Origin: Leguminivora glycinivorella
Lineage: Eukaryota > Arthropoda > Insecta > Lepidoptera > Tortricidae
Reading direction: 5' to 3'
Assembly: GCF_023078275.1 (NCBI RefSeq)
Contig: NC_062977.1
Location: 9,259,118 to 9,323,117, forward strand
DNA length: 64,000 nt
Below the pieces are notes generated by a model. That model had not been told where the DNA came from. It saw nothing but the letters and a program-made list of their open reading frames with translations, and ran no database searches. A program made the position numbers and the translations under genes. Of this stretch, positions 12,787-25,653 are shown piece after piece. Each line of letters opens with the position of its first letter. Position 1 is the stretch's first letter.

Positions 12787-13927
12787 GAGTAATGTACAAA
12801 CGATTGATATCGTAATGAAGTTGGTATCATATTCTGTTTACGAATTGTCTAACGTGGCGGCACTTCTGACAATAGTGGCCAAGTGAGTGAACAATCTTGA
12901 ATGGGTTAATCGGAGTGTGCGGCCGACCTTACTCGGAGAAGGTATCAGATCCGCCTGGTCGCACACCGAACAACAGAGCTAAATTGTTATCAAGCATTGA
13001 AATTAGGTGCAAACTTCGATCCTCTGGCATCGTATCATCCTCCCTGCGTTATCCTGCTTACTAAGGTAATGAAGACTGCAAAGGATAAAATTCAACTTGC
13101 TTTCCTTTGCTTGCTCGTATATCAACCAACAAAGCAGCTTACAATAAGGACCACCTCTAAAAACAATTTTGAATGGGCGTAGGTATTCGAGTGGAATGGA
13201 AGTGGAGATACAATATTTCATCGATTAAAAGTCACGTGAGTTTTTTAGTTTATTGAAATGAAGTTGGTATTTAGAACACACGATTGAATAAATACCTGGT
13301 GACTTTTTCCATATATAACTTTATTGATGATTCATAAATAATATAATATAACTCGAACACAAGTAAATATTCGTGATTGGTATCTACGAGTAGATGTCTA
13401 GGTATAGATTTGGTAGGGAGATGATAATACGTAAAAACATTAGTTATATTTTCAGGGCGTAAACATATTTATTTCCTAACAAAATATAAATACCGCCATA
13501 ATTTGTCGACAAAATGTTATCGCAAAAAAGGTAAGCGAATTGTGGGAGATATGTGGTAAAAGTAATTTTGTCGGCACTACGCAGCAACAACTCCCACGGG
13601 CAACTTTTCCAGGGTCATGGATAAAGTAACCAGCGAGAAACTTGGCTGTTATATTACGTGCCTACAAAATTGCGAAAAACAACGTTCGCTTACATTAGCG
13701 TACAACGTACATAATTTCGTTGACGAATCACGTTCATGCTCTAGGGGAATTTGAATGTAATTAAAACCAAATAATGACATTATTATTTATAATATATATG
13801 TACATATATGTACAAAAATGTATAGACAAGAGAATACCTAACACGAAACGCTAACAAAAAATACATATACATAAAGGAATTTAGGTGTCGCTCCTCACTG
13901 AAGAATTGTATTATAATAACAAGTCTG
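12787..13927. other. Unassigned DNA, no gene seen
   Basis: No supported feature. Confidence 0.5.
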
Positions 13928-13990
13928 TACCGAGCTTACCATGGGACTCAGTCAATCTGTGTACAAGTAGTCCTATAATATTCTTAAATT
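13928..13990 (+). mobile_element. 3' fragment of tRNA-derived SINE family 2
   Basis: ACCGAGCTTACCATGGGACT and CAGTCAATCTGTGTA match the 3' part of the SINEs at 32634-32844 (opposite strand) and 55895-56120. Head and centre are missing. Confidence 0.62.
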
Positions 13991-14684
13991 TGTAATTAAT
14001 ACATTTAAAACCTTTAACGTAATTATGTTACGTACTAAATAATTATTAAATTTATGGTTGTCCAATATTGTTCATAAGTAGTAGGTATGTACCTAAATAC
14101 TCGTAATGTAATCGTGTCATCTCCCGACTATCCCCTACATCTTTAATGGTAAGTATAGGTACCTATACCTATGCTTTCACCCCAAAAATAAATAAGTACG
14201 CAGACACAGCCAATTACGAGACAAAATAAATAAATAACAATACCTGTATAAATTACCACAGAATATAATCTCATATTTAAATTCTTAGCTCTGTCTAGGC
14301 TGCTAAATTTGAAAAAGAATACACACATACTCGTATTGGTACGTTTATATCTACTTTCATGAATATTTAGAAACATTACCCTTTCTTCAAAACGCACTAG
14401 TATCTACAGAATGTTAGAATTTATTTAGCGAAAACTTTACAATATCGTTACTAACTATGTATTTCCTACTAAAGAAACTTTACCTACAAAGGTTGTAACT
14501 ACGCGTTAGTACAGTTATGAATTCTTATGATTGTTGGTTTTATGTTCAAATATTTTCAGTGTAATAGTGTACAGTCACCGGCAAAAACATCGTACAAAAA
14601 GAAGGCTGCATAACTATCGACACGCTTTTATGGCTCTAGAAGTAATATATTTTTGCTGCCTGCTTTTTATACGATATTACTGCA

Positions 14685-14787
14685 GGTACAGTCGAGTTCA
14701 TAAATATATTATGTACATTTAACTCCACCTTAACTCTATGCAATAAGGTGAAAAAATGTACACATATTTATGAACTCGACTGTACTT
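14685..14787. mobile_element. MITE, CAGTCGAGTTCATAAATAT ends, TA target site
   Basis: TA-CAGTCGAGTTCATAAATAT on the left mirrors ATATTTATGAACTCGACTG-TA on the right. A second copy of the same family is at 36615-36709. About 97 bp, non-coding, Tc1/mariner-type target site. Confidence 0.8.
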
Positions 14788-17700
14788 CTTGACTTATAGG
14801 TAAGTTGATTTCTCTTTGAAGTAAATTTCACAATTTTCTTATCTCACCGTAAACTTGTGTTACAAACTGTGGAGTTCTCCTACCCAATCAAAGTCGAAGT
14901 TAGCAGAAAATAGTGTCAGAAGTTTTGCTAACGTCGCTCCGTGCAAAGTTAAGACTGAGTTGTCTGTTAAATGTTAACAAGAGACGTTCCTAGACTTGAC
15001 TCGCTATGTATCTTAACCCGTTTAATGTATTTGTTTAGGCTTAGGTACGCACTGAGATAACTTTGAGATTAGCTTTGCATAAAAAAATCTTTGAACTTAA
15101 AGACTTCGGAGTAAGGTCCTTCAACAAAGATGTAATATGTCTTAAGTAGGCGTTTAAGAATGTACAAGTGGGTTTGTTGGCTATTTTAAATACAATATTA
15201 GGTATATGGGTGTATCAATTTATGTTTGTATTCAATTGCGACATCTTAGGTAATATTTCGGTTACCTGCGGTAACTGGCTTAATAGTTAGATTGATGTAA
15301 TAAAACACCGACGTCGTGGCGGCGTCCCTACGAATTTTATCGACAATATATAAAAGGAACAACGTCATAAAACTTTACATCCGTATCTAGAAAATGCATG
15401 ATGGCGGGTGTTCGCCATTGAACTCATTCTATAATGACACTTTACGAGAGTACGTATGTACGAAGACTCGAAATTACTTACGAATTTTAATACTTTAACA
15501 TCTAAATTTATATTTAACCTCCTTATAAACCTAAAACAGAAGAACTACCTATTTAATAGTCGTACCGAAACAGCTAGTTTCTGCGGTATAATGATATTGC
15601 CATTTCAGAGTTTATTTCGTTAGTTAATACGATCCCGTCACGCTTCAACAATTTTGTTGGAACTTTGAAAATTATGTATATTCTCACTCGTTCGTTTAAT
15701 ATCTCTACTTAAAACCGTGTTTCATTAGAGTGTATGAATAGCAGACAATAAATTACATAAGTGTAATTATGGCATTCAAGATAGACAAGTCAACTAAGTG
15801 ACCGTACTGAAACGCTAATTGAACATAGTTGATAACGGTTGTCGCCGTACCTAGCCTCTCTCGCTACCAATTACATACATATTTTATGTCTCGCAGCGGG
15901 GGCTTTATTTAATATCTCCGTTCTTCGAAAACGGAGAGGTTTTATTAAACATTTTTATTGGTATAAAATGTAGGTAACAGTTAAATGAAAAAATAACAAT
16001 AGCAGTAAGAATTACGCGTAAAAGGGATATAAAATGAGTAAAGGATAATTGAAATCAAGAATAGGTATTGTCAGTAAGCTTTGTAGAGCCCAGTAGCAGG
16101 GGTAGTGAGAGTTGTGTTCCCTCGTTTTTCACGCAAAATAAGCACAATGATTGTCGACCTGCGGAAAATGCCCAATACAACTATGTACTACTAAGTACTG
16201 ATACTTTGCATTTATTTCCACCATAATATTATTATGTACGTGCATCTTAGCAAATAAAAGTTTTGAAGACGAAGTAAGTACCCAGTACCAGTACTTAGTT
16301 GTAGCGACATTTCTGATCTACAAAAGCTGTAGACAGATGTAAGATCACATCGATAACCGTGTGTCATAAAATGTAGCGGCCTTCTATGCTACGTATGGTA
16401 GCCAGTGAGAGGCGCGGCGATCCTAGACAGCGCGGCACCATATTTCGCTTAGCTACGTCCTTCAGTAACGAAACTATATGGTTTACCTAAACCAGTTCTA
16501 GTTTGCAGTAAATCACTTGCCTGTCGCAGTAAATATTTGCGAAGCTAAGGTTAACTCGCAAGGAATCTAGAAACAAAGTTATTTGTATATTTTTTGTGAA
16601 ATAATAAACATTTTTCGTAGCATATATAATTGCTTCTCAATTGTAACAAATGAGGTCAACAATTTCACACTTCACTAGGCTCCCATGTCCCCGTTTGACG
16701 ACATTGGACATGCATGCTCATGATATGAACTGGTTAGCATCGCGTGTTCAAATGTAGTCTATGTATTCAGTGCGAATTGAAATAGGCTATTTGTAATTAG
16801 AAACGGATTAGTAATGTCACCAATAAATTTAATTATCATTTTAGGTATAATTGTAACCTATGTATCTTGGGAAAGGATTTCTAGTAATAAATAAATTATT
16901 AAATATAAATAACATAAAGGCAAATCTGTGTAACGTGGAAATTACAAAATATAGTTTAAAATTAATCCGCAAGTTCATTAATTGCCTCTCGAAATTATAT
17001 ATGGTACACGATTTGAATGCCTTATGAAAATATACTTACTTTTTACAATATAAGTACATTCATTTATTTTGTATTTCATTTTGTGTCAAATATGGGAAAA
17101 GGCTGGGCAAAAAAAGAAGAAGTAAGTAGATCAAAGATAGGCATTGTATTTGTATCCACCTCATCTAAAGTGATAAGGCTTACCTACTCCAGAAGGTTTT
17201 TAAGATGTTTATTCAGTACATTTCCAGATTTAAGAGTGGTCCTAAAAAGTAAAGCCCAACAGGATAAAGCGTGATGTACGAGTAAGTAGCCCGATTTGAC
17301 TTAAGAACAAAGTTGTAACAAAGATCGCAGACCGTCTTTGAGTAAAGATTGTTAGTCGCTGAAACATTCATACATACACAAGTCGACGCTACGTGACAGT
17401 CGAAACGCAGTCTGGTTCTGTCACACCACTACAAAGAACGACAGGGAGAGCTAGTTACGCTAACGAAACATAAGCAATTGTGACGTTGGCTTGGTGCCCT
17501 GGAACCACAATGAAAGCCGCCATCTCTTTCATCGTCCAGCGTTTTACCAACAAAAGGGACTGTTTAATGTCGAGGCACGCGCAACGCTGCTTTCTTCACA
17601 TTGGAGGCAATTAATGGTTGCGCATAATGAAGTCCGGGCCTCACGGCCGATGAATAATTCCTCCATGATTAACTACGAATCACCTGCAAACTCCCGGGAA

Positions 17701-20599
17701 ATCGCTACACATTGTTGCACGTATATGTTTCCTAACGTAAGCTACTAACATGGATCGTTAATTTTTAAATTACTTTTCTTATTAAAACCAAAAACGGAAG
17801 ACTGCTCCAAATCGGGAGGAATGGAAAATGCCTTTTCCTAGCTGTGGGATACTGGCTTTCAATATAAGTAATAACGTTTCGTCGTTCGTCTATGGGTGTT
17901 TGAGTGAATGAGTAAGTAATTTGTTTTCAGAAATGTATATTTGTTTAAACAATTTCTTAGAAAGCTTGTATAAAAATTAATGAGATCCATTAATAATGTA
18001 CGAGCAGATTTCCCAGTGGTGCTGTTTCTTCAAGGCAGTTCGCAGTCTATAATGGCGCTCGGTGAGTTTATCGCCAGCTTGGTAAAACCAGCACCAGTGT
18101 TGTACTGATTACGACACGAACGGATAAAACTTTGCACTTTTAACTGGCATTCTACGCTACGGAAAGTACGGAAGCTTGTTGGATGCCACTAAAGTTTGAA
18201 CTACTCGCCCGGCTGTAAGTATGTATACATGAGTGGCGAGAAACACAAACAAGCAATTTTAGTTTTATCTGCACTGGTGGTAGTGCTAGGTGTAGATGAT
18301 ACATATATTACTACCTAGTATACACAAGCTGTGAAGTTTTAGAAAAAAGCTATCGAACCATTCTGTTTGTGGCGATTAGTATGCAATTACTGTAATCTAG
18401 AACTAATAATTAGTAACTACGACAATAACCGAAATTGTGCTCGATACTGTCATAGTTGTGCGTATGTTAGTTTTACTACATTATTTAATCTGGCTTAAAC
18501 AAAAATGTTATAAGTACTCACAAACACATACATATTTCTACTCGTCTATACCTAAATGGCAAAGCTCTTAAGTTCAGGCGACCATTTAAGAATAATACTT
18601 TGAAATAACGTTGATCCACTGAAGCCGACAAAACGTGCAAAATTTTCATGAAAAGTTAGATGGAACATCGAGTTTTCACGAGCTCTTAATGCCAGCTGTT
18701 TCTGAAAGTTAGAGATATTTTTCTAAAAACAAGTTAGCAACAGTGCGTGTCTTGAATGGTGGGCGACTCGTTAACTTTAGCGCTATTATAAATCTTCTGA
18801 ATGGCTCACTTTATCGGCGTCCAGTGGACTCCCACGTGACCGATGCCGAGGAAACATTGTAAAACTTTTAATTGGCGGATCATCGGATGTTCAAGCCGTT
18901 ACAAACCAAGTCAGAAGTTCCCAACACTTGAATAATGCAACAAAGCGGAATCCAGAAACACGATACACAATTTTACGTAACAAAATATAGTGAAATTAAT
19001 ATGCCTTAGAAATTATGTAGGTGCGCGGAAAGCAGAAGTTGGGAATGGAGCGCCGAAACAACTCTGAAAAGATTAATGGAGTTAAAATTGCATCGCTACG
19101 TAATGCAATAAAAGCCGGTAGACGCAGCGGCGGCTGAGAGCAGTATTTTACCGTTGAGACACACGAAGCTCGCAGACCACGATTAAATTCAAATGGATTT
19201 TAAAACCTTTGAGCGCTGCCGTTTTTGCAAAACGGCGTTTTACTCCGGTGCAACACAAATTAGCCTTGATAAACTCAACTTATCCGGCCTTTGCGCAGCC
19301 GGCATTCCAGTCGGGTCGGAAGTGGAATTCAAAGTTTCTCTAAATAGGATAAGTGACCAAGAAATCCAAGTAAGCTCGCGCTAAGCCAAAACAACAGCCG
19401 ACAGGAGAGGGGCATTCTTTGTTGGCATTTGCGAAGCTTTGTCTTTGAAATCCAGAATGAATCAAGCTTTTAATAAAGAGATTTTTGGAATACGGCGTAT
19501 AAAGTAGTCGGTTTTTAGGATGATTAACGATTACCTATTATGTAATCAAAGTGGATTCTGTACCTCAATTTACATTGATGAGGGTTGATATCCAGTTTTT
19601 AGATAATAAGGTACCTATATATCAAGGTCTCTATAGGTAGGTATACCTAATACTGATTTGGAAGAGCCGTAATTCCACCTTAATAGATAGATAATTGTAT
19701 TATTTATGTCTATATCTATGATCTATTTAACATGAAATGACAAAATATAAAGTACCGGAACGTTTATCAATTGTATTTGACCCGACGTGTGTTATCCCAT
19801 AAACATAAACATGAACACTGACTGTTTCAATCAACAAACGACGAGTTTCATCAATCAGATGACGACTAAAAGGTGCCTATACACAAAAAAAAAATCCACA
19901 CAAAGTACATTAACTCCGTCACTGATTTTACGAAAATATTGCGTACAACCGCTTTCACAGAAAAAAAAATCGTACACTAATATAATACGCCCTGAATTTC
20001 CACGGTCTACGTATCTTGTAAGTGATATAGTAGGTGCACGAGCATTGAAGACAGCACAAGATAAAAAATGGTGGAGATCCGACTTCTTACTCGGTAATGA
20101 AAACCAACCTAATAATAGACTCGTATATTTTCCCTTCATACAGAAGAAGGAATACCAATGGGGATATAAACATTTTTGTGGAAAATAGTTTATCCCAAAT
20201 ATGTAAGCAATTAGGCATATAGGAAAAAGAGCGTCATTTGTAAGCGATCAAAGCAACAAAAAAGTTACATACTATGAATTATAAGTAGTTATTTGCTCTA
20301 CTTCCTCTTTCATTAGAATGTATATTGTATAGTTATAATTTTCACTACTTATCTTAAAATATATCGCATAATACATAGGTAGATAGGTATATGTCAATCA
20401 TAATCTCACCATTCCAATGTAAATATATTTAAATCACCCATTATACATCAATTCGCTTTGCCCGACAATAGCGACAATCGATACTGTTTAATCTACGGAC
20501 GGCATGTCAGATTCGAAGGACCGACAAGCTACAAAAATGATGTAAAGCATTCGTGTAGGGTAAAAACTCGTACGTGACATATATCAGGGGGGATAATTT
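14788..20599. other. Long stretch without a recognised gene
   Basis: No repeat family recognised and no coding frame with known content. Small frames at 17017-17274, 17491-17748, 19193-19384 and 19787-20188 were read in full and match nothing I know. Conserved non-coding DNA cannot be judged from one sequence. Confidence 0.45.
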
Positions 20600-20740
20600 G
20601 GGGATAATCCCCCAGAGTGCGGCGCCAACGAAACGCGGCGCGACAGCGCGGGGCACATGCCGACACCGTCGAACACCACACTTGCCGGCTTACGCCACCG
20701 CTGCCTCGCCTCGCTCACAGATAGTTTTCTAGGAAAAGAG
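20600..20740 (+). promoter_or_regulatory. GC-rich block ending in a splice-donor consensus (candidate untranslated first exon)
   Basis: A CpG-rich stretch (about 20615-20715) stands out from AT-rich surroundings and is followed by AAAAGAG|GTAAGAA, a good 5' splice site at 20740/20741. It contains no convincing start codon. This is what a 5'-UTR exon with its promoter looks like, but there is no downstream exon to confirm it. Confidence 0.32.
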
Positions 20741-21376
20741 GTAAGAACATCTGGCAGGAGAAAAATATTTTGCCTTTATAAATATTTCAAGATATTAAAC
20801 TGTTGTTGATACCAGCACTTTCAGTTCAGAGGGCGATATTGTGTAGAATATAATAAAATGTAGTAGTATTCTTAATCGCACATACAAACAATTAATAATT
20901 AAGACTAACATAAAAATAATAACTGGCGACTTCCAGCTCGGATCTTCCGATGTAAACATTAATTTAAAAAATATGTTAGACAACTATTTAGACAACACTC
21001 AAAAGAAATAAATATATATAGCCACATTGAATACGGTATAAGGTGAGAGCTATGGAATAAACTCCGGACTGATTCGAGTTTCTTAATAAAATAAAGCATG
21101 TTATTGACAAAGCAAACTACTAATTTAGCCATTGTTATCACAAAAACAACAAACACATTAGGTACTAACAAATAACAAATGTCTAGACAACACCAAACGA
21201 TGACATGGGACGATACATATGTTTGAATCTATAGAAGTAGGAACGATCTATAAAACTAACTTTTTTAGAATAGCGCGCTAAACAGGGATTTCAAAGAGTG
21301 ACAGACTATGGGATATAATATCTAGCGGAATCGGCAGAGGGACTGATTAAATCTTGCATTCCTTAATGGATATCTA

Positions 21377-21515
21377 TAGGCCTAGCACATGATGGCCGCG
21401 GGAGTATGTCGCCGCGAGATAGACTACCTGTCCTTATGTCATTAATACAGTTAGACAAAGACGTGTCATTTATCTCGCGGCGACATACTCCCGCGGCCAT
21501 CATGTGCTAGGCCTA
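21377..21515. repeat. Perfect 45-bp inverted repeat (hairpin MITE)
   Basis: The left arm 21377-21421 and right arm 21471-21515 are exact reverse complements, starting TAGGCCTAGCACATGATGG, with a 49-bp loop. The arms are much more GC-rich than the flanks. Exact arms imply a young or actively homogenised foldback element. Confidence 0.85.
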
Positions 21516-21786
21516 CTAGAGGGATCGATAGGTCGCGCTCAAAATAAAATGGAACAATGGCCGGCCCGTATTAGGACCACCGCTTAAAATGCTTTCCATG
21601 TTCCGGCGCATCCGGCGACAACAGTCGGCAGACCCGGTTGCCGGAACCAGAGACATGTCACTCTAATCACTGCAATGCTATAAGCGGGACCAGAGATAAG
21701 AGCACAATAAGAATGAGACTACAATTTGCAAACTTTGCATTCGTAGTGGTTTATCGTTGTTGATACCTTCTAATCTCTGGATATAA

Positions 21787-21870
21787 GTACTATCAGCTGC
21801 AAAAGTGGATGGCGAATTTATCAATGAATTCATTCATAATTTCTCCATGCACTTTTGCAGCTGATAGTAC
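21787..21870. repeat. Short inverted repeat, GTACTATCAGCTGCAAAAGTG arms
   Basis: The left end begins GTACTATCAGCTGCAAAAG, and the right end is its complement, with a loop of about 40 bp. It is probably a MITE remnant. Confidence 0.72.
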
Positions 21871-24315
21871 ATACACAGGCGGCACAACGCCACCTTATTA
21901 ACCTTGCCGTAGAACTAGACTAGTCTGTCTTTTACAAGCGGGAATATTATTTTATAAATAGCAATCTAAAACAATGATGAGGCAATTGAGGCACTTGCTT
22001 CTGTATATGTATGTATGATAATCATCATTGATAATGATATTAAAGGTCTTTAACATTTACCTATCTCTGGCGAGACTAAGAAATATTTTCACTTTATTTT
22101 ATGGAAACAAATAGACCGGCTGTCAAACATTCATTAATTTTACTCTATTAGGTAGGCAGTAGCCAGGAAGCGAAAATGGGGGTTGGCGGGGACGACAGAT
22201 TGGATCGCGATAACTTGTTATGAACCTGCATTATGAGTAGGTACATGGGCTTAATGTAACATTGATAAAATGATTATTACATTACTGACCAATAATTAAC
22301 TGGGAGGCTTTTGATTTAAGTAAGTAATATGATTTTAATGGAAATATGTCTTTTTAATCCAAGCTTATCTTTCTTGCTATAAAATGATCGTTATTGGATG
22401 AGTTTCGTCGCTTTCATTTGTTTAAAAGCAATTTTATGTTGAATGAAATGGTGAGATTGTGGTTAGAAGATAACAGCCGAAAACAACATTATAATATTTT
22501 AAAGTAGGTACATAAGCTATAGAATCATCATTATACTTAACTCAACTACTGCCTACCTACTCTAAAGTTATATCACACCTATTCGACTTATAAAGTTTAG
22601 AAATGGATGACTTTGTCGGTACTGTCGGTAGGCAATTACGTTATGTATATACTCGTACCCATCCTAAAGGTAATATATATCGTCATTTTGACGAGTCCAT
22701 AGGCTTATTCTGTGTCTAAATTATCGAGTTAACGACATAGGTTAATTACTGTAATTTTATGGTAGTCGTAATAATAGTACTTAAGATCCCAGTAATTACA
22801 GAATAGTGTAGAATATTCATTTTCATCAATAAAAGTTTCACGTTATGTCACTGATTGCCGCTGCCGCAGGGTTCGCAATAAACAAGCGTGATTCGGCAAC
22901 TAACTGTAATAGGGCTCCCCGGAGATGACTCACGAGTCACGGTGCCACATGCTGACTTACTATACACTGTGTTAGTTGTTTATCGGGCGCCAGCGAGATA
23001 AATTCTCAAGCAAACTAGTTAAACTGTGACCTGGAGGTCAGTTACGGCTTTGAGTAATCGATGTGCGCTTTTATACTGGTTTCCCTGGTCGTTTGAATCC
23101 GCAAGTATTGGAATGAGAAAACTATGTTTATTTTCATTACTGAAATCGCATCAGAAAAATAATATGTAATAACTTTGATTTCTGGGATGAGACTCCTTCG
23201 CTCGGTAAAAATTTTCAATAGCACCTAGGTCTAGTTCTAAATATACCCAGTGCATAGCAACCCAATAGGTATAAGACTGACCTATTATTTTAAAGATTAA
23301 ATAGAATAGAGACAAAGATAAAACAATTTGTAGATACACATGCTGATTATAGAGAAATCGTTTCGAGTTCCAACACGTTTAGAGAACAATAAACGGAACT
23401 TGGTTCACACGGATATCGTAACTGAATCTAACTCTTACTCATAGCAAAGGCGACTTGAATGCTCAATGCAGCCGATCGTATTGATTACGAATGTAAGATA
23501 GGTACAATCGATTTATATCTTTTCGGAGTATCGCTATATTATCGAAGCTTTAAGTGCTTTTAAAGCTCCAATGGTAACCATAAACGGAAATCGATGTTAA
23601 AATGAGAATGCTAAAATACTGCAGATACTTCCATAATTCAGGCGTCCATCATCATTTTGCTAAAGGCCTTGAACATAACATGTGCGAACTGTTTAACATA
23701 ATATGTATACATAATTTAATTGCATAGTACCCGCATTACCGCCCGTTTTGCGTAATGTCAACTTATCCAAAATTAACTTGTATCAGCGTTTTAATTCCAA
23801 AACATAGATTTAGGTGACAATGCAAACATTGCGTAAAGCAATTCAATCTCCTAAGCACACATGTGGACTTCATAAATCTCATGTCAGTCGAGTAAAACCG
23901 AGCTCTGTGTCATAAATACGGCGGGTATGTGTGTCAAAACATGGGGGATTTGGGCGCTGTCTCCCGGCCGACTCGCCGCCACGCGAGATAATGAAAAAAA
24001 AAGATTTATGATCAACTCAATCAAATTTTATTACCGTTCTTACCGTCCCTTGCTATCCTACAATGAGCAGTGCACTTTGTTATTGAAAGAAATTTGTAGC
24101 AGATGAGTGGAGTTTACGAGAATATAAAAGACTTAAAAATGTGTTAGTACGCGACGAATTTTCTTTGTTATCCTTAGGATACAACTTGTATAAAATGTGA
24201 CACTTTGTTTCGAACTTCCGTACATGATGTGATCCGTTTTCATTAATACCGATTTTAAGTATTATTATAAATTAATTAATAGGCGAGTTTTAAAATATGA
24301 TAGTAAAATATTTAT
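21871..24315. other. Unassigned DNA, no gene seen
   Basis: No repeat or coding content recognised up to the retrotransposon target site. Confidence 0.5.
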
Positions 24316-24328
24316 TATTTGATACATT

Positions 24329-24641
24329 TGTTATGATTTTTCGGTAATGGTTTCTTAATTGGCAACCTTTTTAATTAGAGTTATTAATATTGGCAACACT
24401 AACGTTAGTTTTGACAGCCCGCTGTAAACAGCCAATCACAGGCGAGCATTGCGAAACGCCAATCCGACTCGTTTCCGGTTCGGTCGGAAGGCGCCATGTT
24501 GTTTTTAAAAGAGATTCATTCTTTGGTAGCAGTTGAAGTGTACGGACGTGTTCCTAAGTGGTGATGTTAATAATTTAATTGTAATTGTTTATCGGAATAA
24601 AATAATAATTGAAATACTAAGACTGTGTTTGAGTGCACGAA
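24329..24641 (+). repeat. 5' LTR
   Basis: It begins TGTTATG and ends GTGCACGAA (or one A further; the edge is ambiguous by one base because of the target duplication). It carries a polyadenylation signal AATAAA at 24596-24601, consistent with the R region. No clear TATA box is seen. Confidence 0.92.
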
Positions 24642-24663
24642 ATCTCAGAAGAGGGGACGAACA
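24642..24663 (+). promoter_or_regulatory. Possible tRNA primer-binding site
   Basis: The sequence right after the 5' LTR, ATCTCAGAAGAGGGGACGAA, resembles the complement of a tRNA-Leu 3' end (general pattern TCAGAAGTGGGATTCGAAC) with several mismatches and one gap. Position fits a primer site; the match is imperfect and from general knowledge of tRNA-Leu ends. Confidence 0.35.
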
Positions 24664-24817
24664 ACGACAAAGCAAGGTATGTTAATTATTAAAAGTGAGC
24701 CGTGATAATACTACCTTGCTGCAATTTTAAAAAACAAAAGTTTAATGTGTATCTTACTAAGATGAGAAGTTAACTTGTGTAACATTACGAGTACAATGCA
24801 GTTGGAAGACTTGTTTA

Positions 24818-25544
24818 GAACAAATAGTTGATAGCTAGTGTGCGACCATGTGCGTTGCTGCTAGTAGGCCATGTGTGCCTATAGTAGAACAAATAGTTGA
24901 TAGCTAGTGTGCGACCATGTGCGTTGCTGCTAGTAGGCCATGTGTGCCTATAGTAGAACAAATAGTTGATAGCTAGTGTGCGACCATGTGCGTTGCTGCT
25001 AGTAGGCCATGTGTGCCTATAGTAGAACAAATAGTTGATAGCTAGTGTGCGACCATGTGCGTTGCTGCTAGTAGGCCATGTGTGCCTATAGTAGAACAAA
25101 TAGTTGATAGCTAGTGTGCGACCATGTGCGTTGCTGCTAGTAGGCCATGTGTGCCTATAGTAGAACAAATAGCTTACGACTAGTGTGTGACCATGTGCGT
25201 TGCTGCTAGTAGGCCATGTGTGCCTATAGTAGAACAAATAGCTTACGACTAGTGTGTGACCATGTGCGTTGCTGCTAGTAGGCCATGTGTGCCTATAGTA
25301 GAACAAATAGCTTATGACTAGTATGCGACCATGTGCGTTGTTGCTAGTAGGCCATGTGCGCCTGTAGTTGAACAAATAGCTTATGACTAGTATGCGACCA
25401 TGTGCGTTGTTGCTAGTAGGCCATGTGCGCCTGTAGTTGAACAAATAGCTTATGACTAGTGTGCGGCCATGTGCGTTGTTGCTAGTAGGCCATGTGCGCC
25501 TATAGTGGAACAAATAGCTTATGACTAGTGTGCGGCCATGTGCG
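24818..25544. repeat. 69-bp tandem array in the retrotransposon leader, about 10.5 units
   Basis: Units start with GAACAAATAG at 24818, 24887, 24956, 25025, 25094, 25163, 25232, 25301, 25370, 25439 and 25508 (last one partial). The first five are the same variant, the next two a second, the next two a third, then a fourth. This block order suggests expansion by unequal exchange or template slippage. Because 69 is a multiple of 3, one minus-strand frame stays open for 232 codons of a 23-residue repeat (core HTWPTSSNAHGRTLAINYLF); I regard it as a by-product of the period. Confidence 0.93.
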
Positions 25545-25653
25545 CCTATGATCGATTATTTTATTCAGATGCGACCACGTGTGTTGCTTTTAGCAGAACA
25601 TTTAACTGAATATTTAACTGGTCATCATCAGTCGGATGACAATTATAAGACTT

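Noticed and set aside
19193..19384. A cysteine-containing short protein (CRFCKTAF)
   Set aside because: The two cysteines suggested a zinc-finger start, but no further metal ligands follow in the right spacing and no splice sites support it.
19787..20188. A 133-codon plus-strand frame
   Set aside because: Lysine runs come from poly-A stretches; an equally long frame exists on the other strand and neither is recognisable.
24815..25513. A 232-codon minus-strand protein of 23-residue repeats
   Set aside because: It is fully explained by a 69-bp tandem array inside the retrotransposon leader, and there is no promoter or family match.
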